A DNA stretch of 64,000 bases from Atrina japonica (GCA_030159075.1 BROG01000905.1:1-64000), one strand, 5' to 3'. Shown: positions 1 to 10,688, counted from the stretch's first letter. The notes: generated by a model not told the origin, from the sequence alone. Program-made: numbers and translations.

Positions 1-18
1 GAGAGAGAGAGAGAGAGA
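1..18. repeat. (GA)n simple repeat
   Basis: Perfect GA dinucleotide run at the window edge; its true length is unknown because it is cut by the window. Confidence 0.9.
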
Positions 19-370
19 CGGAAGATTAAAAATATATAAGGTTAACGTTTTCTTCAGAAACGAATTGTTTCCACATCATATTATACGTATACATATAAAC
101 AGGTTTGAAAATGAATACACTGTATGAAATATATGCCACATGTACCTTGTCACAACTGATACACAATAGAGATATTTTTCCTACCTTAATGTGCCTTGCC
201 ACGCTATTGAAACAACAATAATATAAAATAATTATCAACCGGTCTTCAATGATATTTTACACGGTTTACGTGCATGAAAATCTCTCGCGAACCTTGTAAC
301 GCTAAATGTAGGGTATTGAATTAGGGAAAACGTGTTATTCACAAACGACATAGCCAGACCTAATATCAAA

Positions 371-2424
371 ATGAATACTTCAGTATCCTCTAAGATTCGA
401 TTATTAAACAGGTGAGTAAGATATTTTTATATATAACATGCTGTTATACCTTTACATGTATTGCTGAATTACGAAACATAATGTATAATCATAGGACGAC
501 GACCAGTTTAAGATCACATACTTATGTCAACCTAATGCTATCGCCTTTTTTTTGTCTTTCGTCGTTCACCTATACACATTTTCGGCTTCTTCAATGGTTC
601 AATTTCAACTTTTTTTCACAAAATTCTGAATGTAAAGGGGATAGACCCATATTGCCTTAACTTTTGCGAATGAATACAGTATGTGTACATAAAAGGGTTA
701 CTAGTGAGCTAGAAATCTATTGGACTCTTCTCAAAGGACCAAACCATTATATATATTTAAAAAAAAATCTCTTTAGCAATGATCAGCATTTTTATTAAGG
801 TGACCGTTATAGACAAATCTGGAAAAAATGGACAAACACGGACCTCTTGAAACCGAGAGGTTGGGTCAGGTGCAATGGAGAAGAAGTAAGGATCCGCTGT
901 CGACCGGTTACACCCGTCATGGGTCCACAGTCCAATCCAAATGAAATACGCGAGGAACGAATCTTCGTCACTATTTGTATAGTCGCCAACGTAAATGCAG
1001 CTCAACGACATCCCGGTGTCAAGTATTTGTCAGTGCGTAGTTTACCTCTGTATACGAAATGTTCATATGCTGATCAGACACTGGCATATCGGACCATATA
1101 GGAATAAATAATAATATGTGGTCGATTTATGTTGAGGATTTTTCTATCACGCTATCAATTTTGTTCTTTAATTTTCCATATCTTTTATATATAACACATG
1201 GATAGTATCATTCCAGGTTTTTTCAGCAGTTGAACTACATTCCGGAACCGTTAAGTCCGACGAGAATAAAAATTACCGTACCAGGTGGACTTCAGTATGA
1301 TGCTTTCGAAAAGTCAAGTGAGTCTATATTGCATTGACAGGTTAAAGGCAAAAAAGCTGTCAAAATGAATTTTGTTTGTATTAAAACTTTCAAATATTCG
1401 ATGTTTTTATAAACTAGATCCTTGCTGCCAGGGTCATAAATTGTTCAATTGTAGAGGACTTTATCCTATTTTCAGCTTTTTTACATTTTTTATCCTTGAT
1501 GTTCAGGGTTAAGTGGGTTATTTTGCTCAGGAGGTACCAGGATCACTAATTTCACATGTGTCTATAAATGCATGTAACAAAACTAATTACATTACTTTTC
1601 GCTGGTTATCGTTTCTTTGCAAACTTTTACAAATGCATGCATTTATTTGTATTCTAGGTACGAAACCACAGGCATGGAACCTACTCTCTTTAGCTTACTC
1701 GACCACATTTTTTTCCTTTTTTGCGACACCGGGAAATGCATATAGAAACTCTTATGTGAATGTTCATAGATACGTGCAAGATGCATTTTTCTTTCTTGGT
1801 GGCCTAAAGATGGAAGTGAATCACAATCTTTATAAGATGTCATCACCAAAATTTCCTCTTACAGTGACAAATACTTTAACTTATGTCGGCAAATCATCCA
1901 TATGTCAGAGGTCCGAGATTGCATGTCCATTGTATACACATCACCCACCGTATGCAGTTGTCAATTCACAGTTTATTCTGGTGGATACCAATACACGACG
2001 CCCCGTGACATTGCCGAAATGTTGGAAACATCAGTTCGAAAATATTGTTGAATCAGACACTCCTCTAAGTATAGAATTCGATGATAAACCACAGAAGACG
2101 AATATATATCATGTAAGTGTCCGACAGTCGGATACTGGCTTCAGTAGTCATGTACCAGGGGAAAACTTGGTTCGTTTTTGTTATGACGCATGCAGGCATG
2201 AAGTATCAAAGAACCACTATAAAATTTTGACTGAGGGAACAATGGGAAATGGAGTAAAATCCGTGGAAATGGCTTTCAAAAGAGAGTCGATAATGGGAGA
2301 TTCTCTGGAAATACTGTCCTGGGAAGAAGATGTAAACAAAAGGATTGCAGTTAATTTTATCATTCAACAAAACGACATAGCATATTCTTTGGCAAAACTA
2401 GAATTTTTCAATGAGGATATGTAA
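371..2424 (+). CDS. Three-exon gene for a double-hotdog, acyl-thioesterase-like protein (302 aa)
   Basis: Exons are inferred at 371-411, 1217-1317 and 1658-2424. Exon 1 opens with ATG and ends AACAG before GTGAGT; intron 1 ends TTCCAG; exon 2 ends TCAA before GTGAGT; intron 2 ends ATTCTAG. The phases (2, then 1) agree and the 909-nt sum is open to a TAA, which is strong support. The second half (about residues 190-300) looks like a hotdog-fold acyl-thioesterase repeat: a Ser-Asp-Thr-Gly-Phe stretch with D206 and H212, an F-C-Y-D-A-C helix start, then the family-like pattern of a charged strand, G-D-S-L and a closing strand. The first half (about 60-170) may be a second, degenerate hotdog. Such proteins hydrolyse acyl-CoA or acyl-ACP thioesters; substrate and location cannot be told. 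No signal peptide is evident. Start choice rests on the small first exon. Gene structure fairly sure, function tentative. Confidence 0.6.
412..1216 (+). other. Intron 1 of the hotdog gene
   Basis: 805 nt with GTGAGT donor and TTCCAG acceptor. It contains one diverged copy of a dispersed repeat (about 812-938). Open frames inside it (for example 412-660 and 847-1101) start at the donor or lie in the repeat and are not taken as genes. Confidence 0.55.
812..938 (+). repeat. Dispersed repeat DR1, diverged copy
   Basis: Matches the copy at 59597-59768 over the block running from TGGACAAACACGGACCTC through CTGTCGACCGGT to the GTCCACAGTC end, with scattered substitutions and indels. Other copies lie at 14891-15034 (minus) and as fragments at 6011-6050 and 29764-29806. 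Unclassified; widely dispersed in this window. Confidence 0.8.
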
Positions 2425-2483
2425 CCGTAAAATTTCATACTAAATGTTACACATGATAGAGCATTATCAATATCTTACGAACA

Positions 2484-2700
2484 TTAAATCACAAGGCCTC
2501 TCACCTCTGGTTCGAATCCTGCTATGGTCATTTCGAATTAACTGGGAAAGTTTGCCAGTTTTCTTGCGGAAGGTCGGTGGTCTTTACCCGTGTAACCGGG
2601 GTTTCTCCTCCACCAATAAAAAAACTGGACGCCATCATATGACTGAAAAAATTGTTGAGTATGGCGTAAAAAAAAAAAAAAAAATCAAATCAAATCAAAC
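2484..2700 (+). mobile_element. tRNA-headed SINE, family 2
   Basis: Contains a pol III B-box-like GGTTCGAATCC (about 2511), a conserved body with GTTTGCCAGTTTTCTTGCGG and CCGGGGTTTCTCCTCCACC, and a simple tail of A17 followed by ATCAA repeats. The same sequence lies at 57983-58136 and inverted at 18213-18410, where the 5' tRNA-like head is better preserved. It sits just 3' of the hotdog gene. It is a SINE, not a tRNA gene. Confidence 0.8.
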
Positions 2701-2748
2701 GAACGGCTGTAACTAAACCGCTCGGGAAAAAGGGACCGTTAATTGTAT

Positions 2749-3056
2749 TCAGAGTTACATAATGTTCTTAGCCAATGTTATCACCTGTTCCTTTATTCAT
2801 ACGAAGCAGACTTCATTCAGAAACTGCTGAATCAAAGAAGAAAAAAGTTAGTGGTGTCCTTTAATTTGTCATTTAGATATATCGACGACGTTTTGTCAAT
2901 TAATAATGACAATTTTCATACATTTGTCAATGCGATATATCCCAGTGAACTAGAAATTAAAGATACAACAGAATCAAGCACACACGTTTCATACTTAGAC
3001 AGTTTACTTAATTGGCAACTAAGCTATACGACAAACGCGACGATTTCGGCTTTCCC
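2749..3056 (+). pseudogene. Penelope-like element reverse transcriptase fragment
   Basis: The reading carries the palm motif Y-I-D-D-V-L-S at about 2878-2898, followed by the N-N block, Y-P-x-E-L-E-I-K-D-T and S-Y-L-D typical of Penelope-like retroelement RTs. Near 3010 the frame shifts by one and the next family block, T-K-L-Y-D-K-R-D-D-F, continues in a second frame to about 3056. Both ends are missing (no fingers, no GIY-YIG endonuclease). A related but clearly different fragment lies at 18485-18830. Family assignment by motif; dead copy. Confidence 0.75.
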
Positions 3057-3330
3057 ATCACCCTCTCCCCATCTCTCTTCTCCCCATCGCTGTCTTCCTA
3101 TACCCATATTTCTCCCCTTTCCTTTTTATTCAGCCCTCGCTCTCTCTCTCTCTACCAATCTTTCCCTCTGTTTCACATCTCTATTCCCCCTCCCCAATTG
3201 TCTTATCCCCATTATTCTCTCCCTCTACCCATCTCTCTCCCAATCTTTCTTACTCCTATCGATCTCTCCCCTCCCTATTTTCTCCCCATTGCTCTCTTCC
3301 TCTACCATCTCTTATCTCTCTCTCTAAACA
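3057..3330 (+). repeat. Pyrimidine-rich (TCTCCC/TCTC) low-complexity tract
   Basis: About 270 nt almost free of purines on this strand, built of TCTCTCCC, CCCATCTC and TC runs. Open frames across it are a by-product of low complexity. Confidence 0.9.
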
Positions 3331-4540
3331 GTTAAACACACGGTTATTAAAATGCGTGACCCATTATTATATAGGGATTGTCCCCTGAGCCCCCACCAGG
3401 ACTCGTGCTTAACCACTAAGGACTCCCGTCTCTCTCTTACTGTATTGGTTTGATAGCGAAGTGTAATATCACTGGCGCATGACACACATACTTTATTATC
3501 GTGATTTAAGTCCATAATTTGCTTTTGTTCCTCTTCATTTGATTAATCTTACATTCTAGAAATTGGATTGACACTTTAACAGGGTAAATTATCGAATTAA
3601 AACACTATATATTCAAGGAAAAAAGTTCCGATTTCAAACTCTGCAACAATAACTGGTCCCGTTACAGGAAATTGGTCCAGATATGGGAAGTTACGTTCGT
3701 TGGGAAGTTACGTTCGTTCGTACGATATCGATAATGCTCTAATTACCGATTGTTAACGTCATTTTCATAAGATAACATACAATTCCAAAAATTAAAAATA
3801 CAGGATCATTACTCTAACAATAACAGAGATCTTTATCAATTACTAATAGTCTCCATTTCCCGTTCCGATAGGGTTGTTGTCTGCTCCTGATGCTGGAACT
3901 CTTTTGTACCTTTCGGTACGAAATTAGTAACCTTCCAATGCCTGGGGGCTATCGAACCCGTATCGCATAATCCATCATGTAGTAAAGAAGAACAATGAAA
4001 TATTGCTGTTGCTGTAGTAACTTCAGGGGAAATGAGGTCGAAGGTAGGAACATCACACTGCATAGATGTCCAGCTAAGTACAAATTAAAACATTGTGGAT
4101 TCAACAATGCAATTTATCGATAAAGTCATTCAAATTTACTCTGAACATTAGACTCTGCTCCAGCCATTTTGTTGGAAATCCCGATGCGTCAATACCATTA
4201 ATATATCGGACATCGGTGAGAAACATTTTACTTTTAAACTGATCACTTGCTAAGCAGTATCTTCGAGTTTGAAGGCTGACGTCCGCAGCTACTGTCATAA
4301 CGTTAACTCTTCACGTAATATGTTTTTGAACATCTATTTTTCTCTCTACTTATACTGACAATAACAATACTTGAATATTATGAACACTTTTCTTTCACAG
4401 ATACAATAAAAGTAAATCAAAATGATTCCATTCAACCTTTTTGTTATTTACATGTATCATAAAGCTAAAAGTTTGGAGGTAAAATTTATCACGTAAACAT
4501 ACAGAGATCTCTGATTTCTATTGACCTCAAATCATGTGAG
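3331..4540. other. No recognisable feature
   Basis: AT-rich sequence. Short minus-strand frames (3836-4063 and 4101-4298) show no motif, splice context or repeat partner that I can recognise. The only local oddity is a 15-nt direct duplication GGGAAGTTACGTTCG at about 3687-3718. Confidence 0.5.
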
Positions 4541-4838
4541 GAGGTTGTTTGTTTGTTTGTTTATTGTTGTTTAACGTCCCACTCGAGAATATTTCACTCA
4601 TATGGAGACGTCACCAAATGCCGGTGAAGGGCTTCAAATTTTGGCCTATGCTCGGCACTTACAGCCATTGAGCAGTAGGGTTCTTTAACGTGCCAACACC
4701 TACTGTGACACGGGACCTCCAGCTTTTACTGTCTCATCCGAAAGACAGGAAACCAACCTGTCGCCGGCGGGACTCGAACTCACGACCTCACGATCCAGAG
4801 TCGAGCGCGCTACCGACTGAGCCAGGTGAGGAGGTTGT
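4541..4838 (-). mobile_element. tRNA-headed SINE, family 1
   Basis: Minus-strand copy. Read on the minus strand it starts with a tRNA-like head: TGGCTCAGTCGGTAGCGCGC (A-box-like) and GAGTTCGAGTCCC (B-box). A body follows, and it ends GTTAAACAACAATAAACAAA with CAAA repeats. Further copies are at 17150-17436 (minus), 61463-61608 (plus, head part) and 46870-47035 (plus, relative). The 3' end resembles the 3' end of the LINE at 29.7-30.6 kb. This resembles the bivalve tRNA-SINE families; exact family not determined. Confidence 0.85.
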
Positions 4839-4943
4839 CGGTTACTTTCTGTAGGTCAGTAGTAAGTATGTAACACAGGCATGAAATTGTGTGTAACAAG
4901 ATCACACTAAATGTTCTGTTCCATTAGTATCAAAGAGTCATGT

Positions 4944-4950
<7 letters not shown>

Positions 4951-5028
<78 letters not shown>
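4951..5028. repeat. (TC)n-(TA)n compound microsatellite
   Basis: About 40 nt of TC followed directly by about 37 nt of TA. Confidence 0.95.
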
Positions 5029-5031
<3 letters not shown>

Positions 5032-5692
5032 GTACTGTAGTTTTAGTTAGCTGTTGTTTTACGCCAATTTCAACAATGTCAGTTTTTTCGGCGGTACTGC
5101 ATCTTTTATTTATTTTCTATTTCAATAAAATATACCGAGTGTAAATCATATTTATACACACAAAATATATATATGGTTGATAAACCAAGATGTCAGTCTC
5201 ACCAAAATGTCAATACTTGTATAATATCTGGTCGTCTTCTGAGTAAAAGTAAAATGTTCAATTTTATACATCCACAGCTCATCAAATGTTTATGGATATC
5301 AACGGTGTGAAAAAAATTAATTTATATTGTTTGCTAGATACCTGTTACACCCGTTCAAGCTAGTATATTTAATCTTGTTCAACTAAGTCGACGACAAACG
5401 TTGAAGTTAAATGTTATATATTCGTGATTAGGGTATAAAATATCGACGAACAATGTAGACCACAATTACAGATAACAAATACACGTAGTTTAAATTCGTG
5501 CTACATCCCAACCGTAACGACAAATATGTAATCGATATATAGAAACTTAATTTGTAACAAGTATGTGAAATACAAGCCAGTGGTAAGACCTGAAGGTTAA
5601 ATAATTAAATAAGCATGAAAAGTGTTTGTTTCAAATGAAATATTACTCGGAAATCAAGATTGTCCAGAATATTACAATGGTTTACTCAACAG
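5029..5692. other. No gene seen
   Basis: AT-rich spacer. A weak match to the LINE 3'-end sequence (TTGTTTTACGCCAATTTCAACAATGTC, about 5052-5078, compare 29950-29980) is the only recognisable piece. Confidence 0.4.
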
Positions 5693-5875
5693 CTACAATA
5701 GTCACTCCTAGACGGATTCGGCTATGCATTTTGATGATTATTTGAACTTGTATTATATACACTTTCATTTTAGAAAATTTATTTAAAATTGGAACTCAGC
5801 TGATGAGGTCTATTTGAAAGAGACGATCGTCTTGAGCATTAATATTATATTTATAATGTCTTTACAGTTACAGGT
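5693..5875 (-). mobile_element. Diverged copy of the 266-bp MITE-like element
   Basis: Shares in order CCTAGACGGATT-CGGCTAT, AAATTGGAACTCAGCTGATGAGG and CGATCGTCTTGAGCATT with the minus-strand copy at 63657-63950, and ends with the degraded terminal ATAATATTAT..ATTTATAAT. Older than the copies at 27.7 and 62.8 kb. Confidence 0.65.
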
Positions 5876-6010
5876 CTGTTATTATTTATAGCTATACATT
5901 TGCTGGTGTTTATCATTATTATGTAATTCCATATCTATGTTTAACTTATGTATACATTGCTTCGGGGATAACTGGCATGGCCAGGGTAATATATAATTGT
6001 GATCATCATA

Positions 6011-6050
6011 TGTCCTGGACGTTCTATTGATTGATACTTTGGTATCTGCG
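6011..6050 (-). repeat. Fragment of dispersed repeat DR1
   Basis: TGTCCTGGACGTTCTATTGA and ACTTTGGTATCTG match the end of the DR1 copies at 14891-15034 and 59597-59768. Confidence 0.6.
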
Positions 6051-6520
6051 ATTTTTTATATAGTAACAACTAATAATTTTTTATGTTCGATATCACTGTG
6101 GTTCAAGAGTATATAAATAGTGCAAGTATTTGCGTAATCAGACCAGAAATAAAAAAAAAAAAAAACAAGAGGCCCGATGCAGGGCTCTACAACACTCAAA
6201 AATTCACTTATCATCTGGCCAGTGAACCAGCAATTTTACTAGCTAGCCAATATATATATATATATATAATGTGTATGTGTTCTTGTTTAAAAAAAATACT
6301 GCTGGATGAAATGAAGTAAAACATGGTTTTTTAAAGCTGACACGACTTTTAATTGTTTCAATCCATCGAAAACAAGATTATTAACTATTGTCCTTTTTTA
6401 AAAATAAATCCGGGAGTGTTCATATATCTATACTTTTCATATTTGTTGCTTTAATATTGAGGCACACTTCCGGTTTTGAATTTATAACGCCGGTTTCTTT
6501 TCGACAGAATTCACAAAACG

Positions 6521-6780
6521 ATGACAGAAAAGTCAAAATGTAAAGGATGTGAAGATTATTTTAAGTTGTGGATGCAGGCAATCTCAGACCAATTTTGGTG
6601 GTGTTTACAGCTGCGATGGAAATGCAGACGTTCTTAAAGAAAAAAATGTCTGAGCTTCATCACTGAGCTATGCTTATGTTCACCTGTGGAAATCCTGTAA
6701 TTCATTCTATTCCTGTGCCCATCCTCCAATACAACCTGAGGTGGCTAAAACCGTCTTCAAAGGTCCATGTACAACTTAAA
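6521..6780 (+). pseudogene. Transposase remnant, probably Kolobok-like
   Basis: A broken reading begins M-T-E-K-S-K-C-K-G-C and continues with a W-x8-FWWC block (about 6522-6605), then, in shifted frames, a K-K-M-S-x-L-H-H piece, a C-x-H/P-rich piece and R-W-L-K-P-S-S-K-V-H (to about 6770). The order matches, from memory of the family, the C-terminal part of an animal DNA-transposon protein with FWWC and W-L-K motifs that I associate with Kolobok-type elements. There are at least two frameshifts and a stop. It could instead be an exonised host relative. Low certainty on the name, moderate on its being coding-derived. Confidence 0.4.
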
Positions 6781-6789
6781 CTAGTGCCA

Positions 6790-7533
6790 GCAATGCAGTA
6801 ACCTTTATATATTGTGACGGAAATCATTTTTAGAGGCTATTTATATCTTGGAACTTTTGTTTGTGAATTTCAAAACCAAGAGTTTTATCATGTATTCTGA
6901 AAGTTTCCATTGAAAGAAATTTAGTTTATTATCATTAAAGGTATTGAAAAATGTAACAGGAGGAGTCGGTAATTCTACTTTTGATGTTAGTTTAAATATT
7001 TAAAGTATCTTCCCAATAGATGTATGGAATCGGTTCGCAATGTCGTTTTTACTGTGAATGTTGTGAATATACATGTATCTCAATTGTTTTCAAAAGATGT
7101 ATTTATTTTTTACTTTTATTACTAATCTAGTGTTATGATTATTTATTTGAATTAGTCAAGTCTTTATTACCTTGTAGACTCTTAAGTAATGTATTGGTAT
7201 TGTTTTTTTGTTGTTGATAATCCTGCTGCTATCCAATTTCATTTCTGTATTAGTATCCGCCTGTTTTTACTTTACTTATTCTACCATTTTCGCCTTACAA
7301 GTTTTTAATGTACATAAGTCCGGATTTATTCCACCATTTACATGTTATCATTTGCCCTTTACTATTTTTTTTATCCATTCCCCTATATCTGTTGTTTTAC
7401 TTCAATTTTTTTATTTCTATCCTAAGAAACTGAATATAAAAAAACAGACCATTCTAACCTAAAAATCCTGCATCCGCTTATTATCTATGTTTTAATAAAC
7501 AGAATAATGCAATGCCTACTACCCCCTCCCATA
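6790..7533. other. AT-rich spacer, nothing recognised
   Basis: The 84-codon frame at 7208-7462 is hydrophobic by composition (T-rich) and has no supporting motif. Confidence 0.45.
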
Positions 7534-7537
7534 TATG

Positions 7538-7585
7538 TGTCATGTTTTAATTTTTGTATTTACCACCCACCTAGTAAATTCAAAA
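7538..7585 (+). repeat. Left terminal palindrome of retroelement 1
   Basis: Left arm TGTCATGTTTTAATTTTTGT and loop CACCCACCTA are intact, but the right arm stops after CAAAA. The same sequence with an intact right arm closes the element at 10141-10193. Confidence 0.7.
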
Positions 7586-8209
7586 CTTGAAATTATTATA
7601 TTTTCATAATTCAATAAATTAGCAAATATTTCTGTATTAAATATACAGTTTTAGTTTAAATTCAGTTAAATAATTTTTATATTCTGATATATTACGTTTT
7701 ATTCAGTAAATTTGATTGTTTATATTTTGATATACTACAAGATTTACTCTCATAAAATACAGAATTTAGTCTTGTTAATTATGTTCAGATTTTTCTTGTT
7801 GTAAACAAGAATGTTTTCTCTTGTTAGGTAAACACAGGTGTTCTTCATTTTTTTTTCTTTGTCAGGAATAGAACAAAGATATTTTTAAGCTAAAAGTAGG
7901 ATTCTTACTAGTAGATAAGCTACAAAGTAAACATATATCTCCGGTAAGTGTGAAGAAACCTCGGAGTTGTTTATTTACGTAATGGGTTCTTAATTGATAT
8001 AGTAAGCAATCCGGATAAACAACAAGATTTGTCAGTTTTTTCTGTAACAAAGGAACGACGCGGAAAGTCCGAGCAAGCTATTTTACGGGCACGCTAAGCA
8101 ATAATAACCAATGAAAAGTAAAATTCCATGGTAACAAGTAAATTTATGAATTTTGATTGGTCATCTGCAGGAAATCTGAAAGTTTAGGGATACGCTCGCT
8201 AGGGAAATT

Positions 8210-8284
8210 TGTTCATTCCGATGCGAGCTGTTGATCCAATACAAAGTAAAATTTATTAAGCGTTACTTTGTTTCTTTTCTGCAG
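8210..8284 (+). promoter_or_regulatory. First copy of LTR-internal direct repeat, ending in a strong splice donor
   Basis: 75 bp, repeated at 9289-9363. The copy ends TTTCTTTTCTGCAG and is followed by GTATGT, a strong 5' splice-site match, so it could be a 5' leader exon. CCAAT (about 8109) and its inverse (8156) lie upstream, as in a promoter. Transcription start not determined. Confidence 0.5.
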
Positions 8285-9363
8285 GTATGTGATATTTTAC
8301 ATTTATTTTTATTACATGTTGTAATTAATTCACCAAAAGTGAAATATCATTTTGAAATTGAATATTATATTTGAAGTTTAGCTATTTTCTTAAAAACGTT
8401 TCATTGAATTTATAAGGCATAATTTAGAAAGAAAAATTGATGTTTCATATTAATTATATTTTGATTTTTAATTGTTTACTCGTCATGTGGCATGTTATAT
8501 GTAATTTATAACCATAGGTAAAATAACTCAGAAAATTACCTTTATTTGTGCATATTATTTGCAGTCATAAAAGTTTTGTCGTAGTTGTAAATACGTTGGA
8601 TTTATGTTTAATTTCCGAAAGTTTTATTAGTTTGGTTTAGTAGGTATTTTAGTGTTTTAATAGATTTTTGTGTTTATAGATTATTTGATCATTATTAATA
8701 AAATTACAATACTTCGGTTAGATACTATTAGTGAGTACAGAATCAAAAGTAGCACATCTAAGCAAGAATTACTATTTCAAACAAACCGCATTATTAGAGA
8801 ACTCTCTAATACTGGAGATAAAATAGAATGAATATAGATTTCTTCGTCTTCGAACATTTACATTAAGCGGTGAAACAAAGCCTAAATAAGTGGCAAGTAT
8901 TTGCATTTGTGAGTTAAATAATTGTTTTCTGTACTCAATAATTCTCGCACAAACGACTCTGAGCATGTTGCGCTTGTGATTTGTAGAGATCAATTTATTT
9001 GTGTATATTTTCTATACCGGAAGTGGTATGTCAAGTTAACACGTGTTGTGTTATTTTTAGACTTACATTAGTATTACAGTTTATCTTACAGTCAAATTAT
9101 ATTGTTGCTAGGTTTATAGCTAGGTGGTAGTTCAGCTACACTTAATAAGCTCAAAGAGTACAATTTATTTTTCATGTGTTTATAATTTAGGCTGCTGTTA
9201 TTGAATTGCTAAATTTACAACAATTATACTTGTACATTTATGTTTATATGTAATGATGTATGTCATTGTGTATCACATTGTCAAAATGTGTTCATTCCGA
9301 TGCGAGCTGTTGATCCAATACAAAGTAAAATTTATTAAGCGTTACTTTGTTTCTTTTCTGCAG
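8285..9363 (+). other. Intron-like segment within the LTR of retroelement 1
   Basis: 1079 nt beginning GTATGT and ending with the pyrimidine-rich TTTGTTTCTTTTCTGCAG of the second repeat copy. Splicing would remove exactly one copy of the 75-bp repeat. No coding content seen. Confidence 0.45.
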
Positions 9364-9450
9364 TGCACCAAGACCAGTGTCAATTTGCACTTGTGTAGAG
9401 AAAGTCAACCAGGCTAATTCCCCCCAAAGCACAAATTACAAGGAAAAAGT

Positions 9451-9519
9451 TCCTATAAAATAGTCACGTCCCTCAAGTTATATACAACACACACAGAAGA
9501 GGGAGACTATTGATTTATT
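9451..9519 (+). repeat. 3' end of the first LTR-like segment, repeated at 10074-10142
   Basis: 69 bp from TCCTATAAAATAGTCACGTC to GGGAGACTATTGATTTATT, differing at about two positions from 10074-10142. It adjoins the primer-binding-like site here and the terminal palindrome in the second copy. Confidence 0.85.
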
Positions 9520-9553
9520 GGTGGAGAGTCAAAAGACCCGACAAGCGTCAAAG

Positions 9554-10081
9554 ATGAAACCAACAAATGCTGAGAATGTGCAAACCAGGTCAAAGACTGC
9601 AGGTGGAGCACAACTGAAGATGACACTACCACCGCCACCACCACCAGCACAACAAACAGCAGTAGCTGTACAAACAGTGGAAGCCCAGATACAAGAGCCA
9701 CCAAACCAAATACAACTACCAGCACCTCAACACAGAGCTCCAGAACATGCAGCACCCGCACCTCCAAACAGAGCACCACCAAGAGTAACAGTGCACTTGC
9801 AACCATATAATGGACTTACGTCGGCAGTCCAGTGGTGGATGACGTTTATGGCCTACATAAACTTATACCAAATGTCTGACGCACAAGCATTAGACATTAT
9901 ACCATTCAACGTCACCGAAATGGTAAAACACTGGTTTTTGACCCTGGACCAGGCTTACAAAACTAATCTTACGACATTCAAAGAAGCTTTTTATAGACGA
10001 TTTAGAAATGCTGATGCCTCTGAAGATGATCTCCAAAAACATCAAACAGTTACAGAACGAGTCGGTAGACAACTCCTATAA
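9554..10081 (+). pseudogene. gag: Truncated Gag of retroelement 1
   Basis: About 175 codons from ATG 9554. A Pro/Gln/Ala-rich N-terminal region (P7 run near residues 25-31) is followed by a retrotransposon gag core with QWWMTFM, K-H-W-F-L-T-L and F-Y-R-R-F motifs, the same order as QWW...RQWF...F-E-R-F in the Gag at 33255. Gag forms the cytoplasmic particle that packages element RNA. The frame ends at a stop lying inside the repeated LTR end (10079-10081), so the C-terminal third, any zinc knuckle and all of pol are lost by the deletion that made this copy. I start at the first ATG after the primer-binding-like site; a few upstream codons are also open. Confidence 0.75.
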
Positions 10082-10140
10082 AATAGTCACGTCCCTCAAG
10101 TTATACACAACACACACAGAAAAGGGAGACTATTGATTTA

Positions 10141-10193
10141 TTAATTTTTGTATTTACCACCCACCTAGTAAATTCAAAAATTAAAACATGACA
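10141..10193 (+). repeat. Right terminal palindrome of retroelement 1
   Basis: An inverted repeat: TTAATTTTTGTATTTAC pairs with AGTAAATTCAAAAATTAAAA with one mismatch around the loop CACCCACCT. It ends CATGACA at the TATG target duplication. Confidence 0.8.
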
Positions 10194-10197
10194 TATG

Positions 10198-10688
10198 TTC
10201 TACCTGAAACAATTGTATAAATAATACTTTGTCATATCATCATGACACGAGTTCTGTGAGTGAAAGTGTCGAGTCTTAGATACCCCCTCAAACACATCAA
10301 CTGAAATGTCACATTTCTACAACAAATAACGTAGAATGGTTTAATTTTATGTTTAAATCATGATAAAAATACCATCATATCAGATCTACATTTCTAATGT
10401 TTCCTCGCCACTGAGTACAGAGCACAGCAGTTCCTCGAAAAGCATAGACGCATCTCTCCTCTGTTATATATGGCAGGTGTGTTGCGCCGCAACATTCGTG
10501 GCAGATTCATTAATTTGTGACAAAGTATGCAGTTGCACTGACATGGGGTCTCTACCACCGGGCATCCATACAGTGGTGATAAAATCGACGATGACAGTAA
10601 AACTGATAGCGACAACCCCGTCAGTACCTGTGCCAGTAGCATCGCAAGACCTAACTGTAATCTACTAGAGTTACCCGAGTATACTTCT
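10198..10688. other. No recognisable feature
   Basis: The frame 10360-10668 is open in both directions and shows no family motif. Confidence 0.4.

Larger units (their letters stand above)
7538..10193 (+). mobile_element. Retroelement 1: LTR-like element with terminal palindromes, gag only
   Basis: Bounded by a 4-bp target duplication TATG (7534-7537 and 10194-10197) and an exact 18-bp terminal inverted repeat, TGTCATGTTTTAATTTTT / AAAAATTAAAACATGACA. Layout: left palindrome copy (7538-7585), a long LTR-like segment to 9519, a primer-binding-like TGGTGGAGAGTC (9519-9530), gag (9554-10081), then at once the last 69 bp of the long segment again (10074-10142) and a full palindrome (10141-10193). 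Everything from mid-gag to near the end of the 3' repeat is deleted; there is no pol. The plan equals that of the element at 31.3-39.1 kb although the sequences differ. Confidence 0.75.

Noticed and set aside
847..1101. 84-codon frame in intron 1 (and minus-strand frames 757-1011)
   Set aside because: Falls on dispersed repeat DR1; no splice or family support.
4760..4830. tRNA-like sequences (also at 17370-17430, 61470-61520, 2500-2530)
   Set aside because: They have A- and B-box-like blocks but no full cloverleaf and are joined to repeated SINE bodies and tails.
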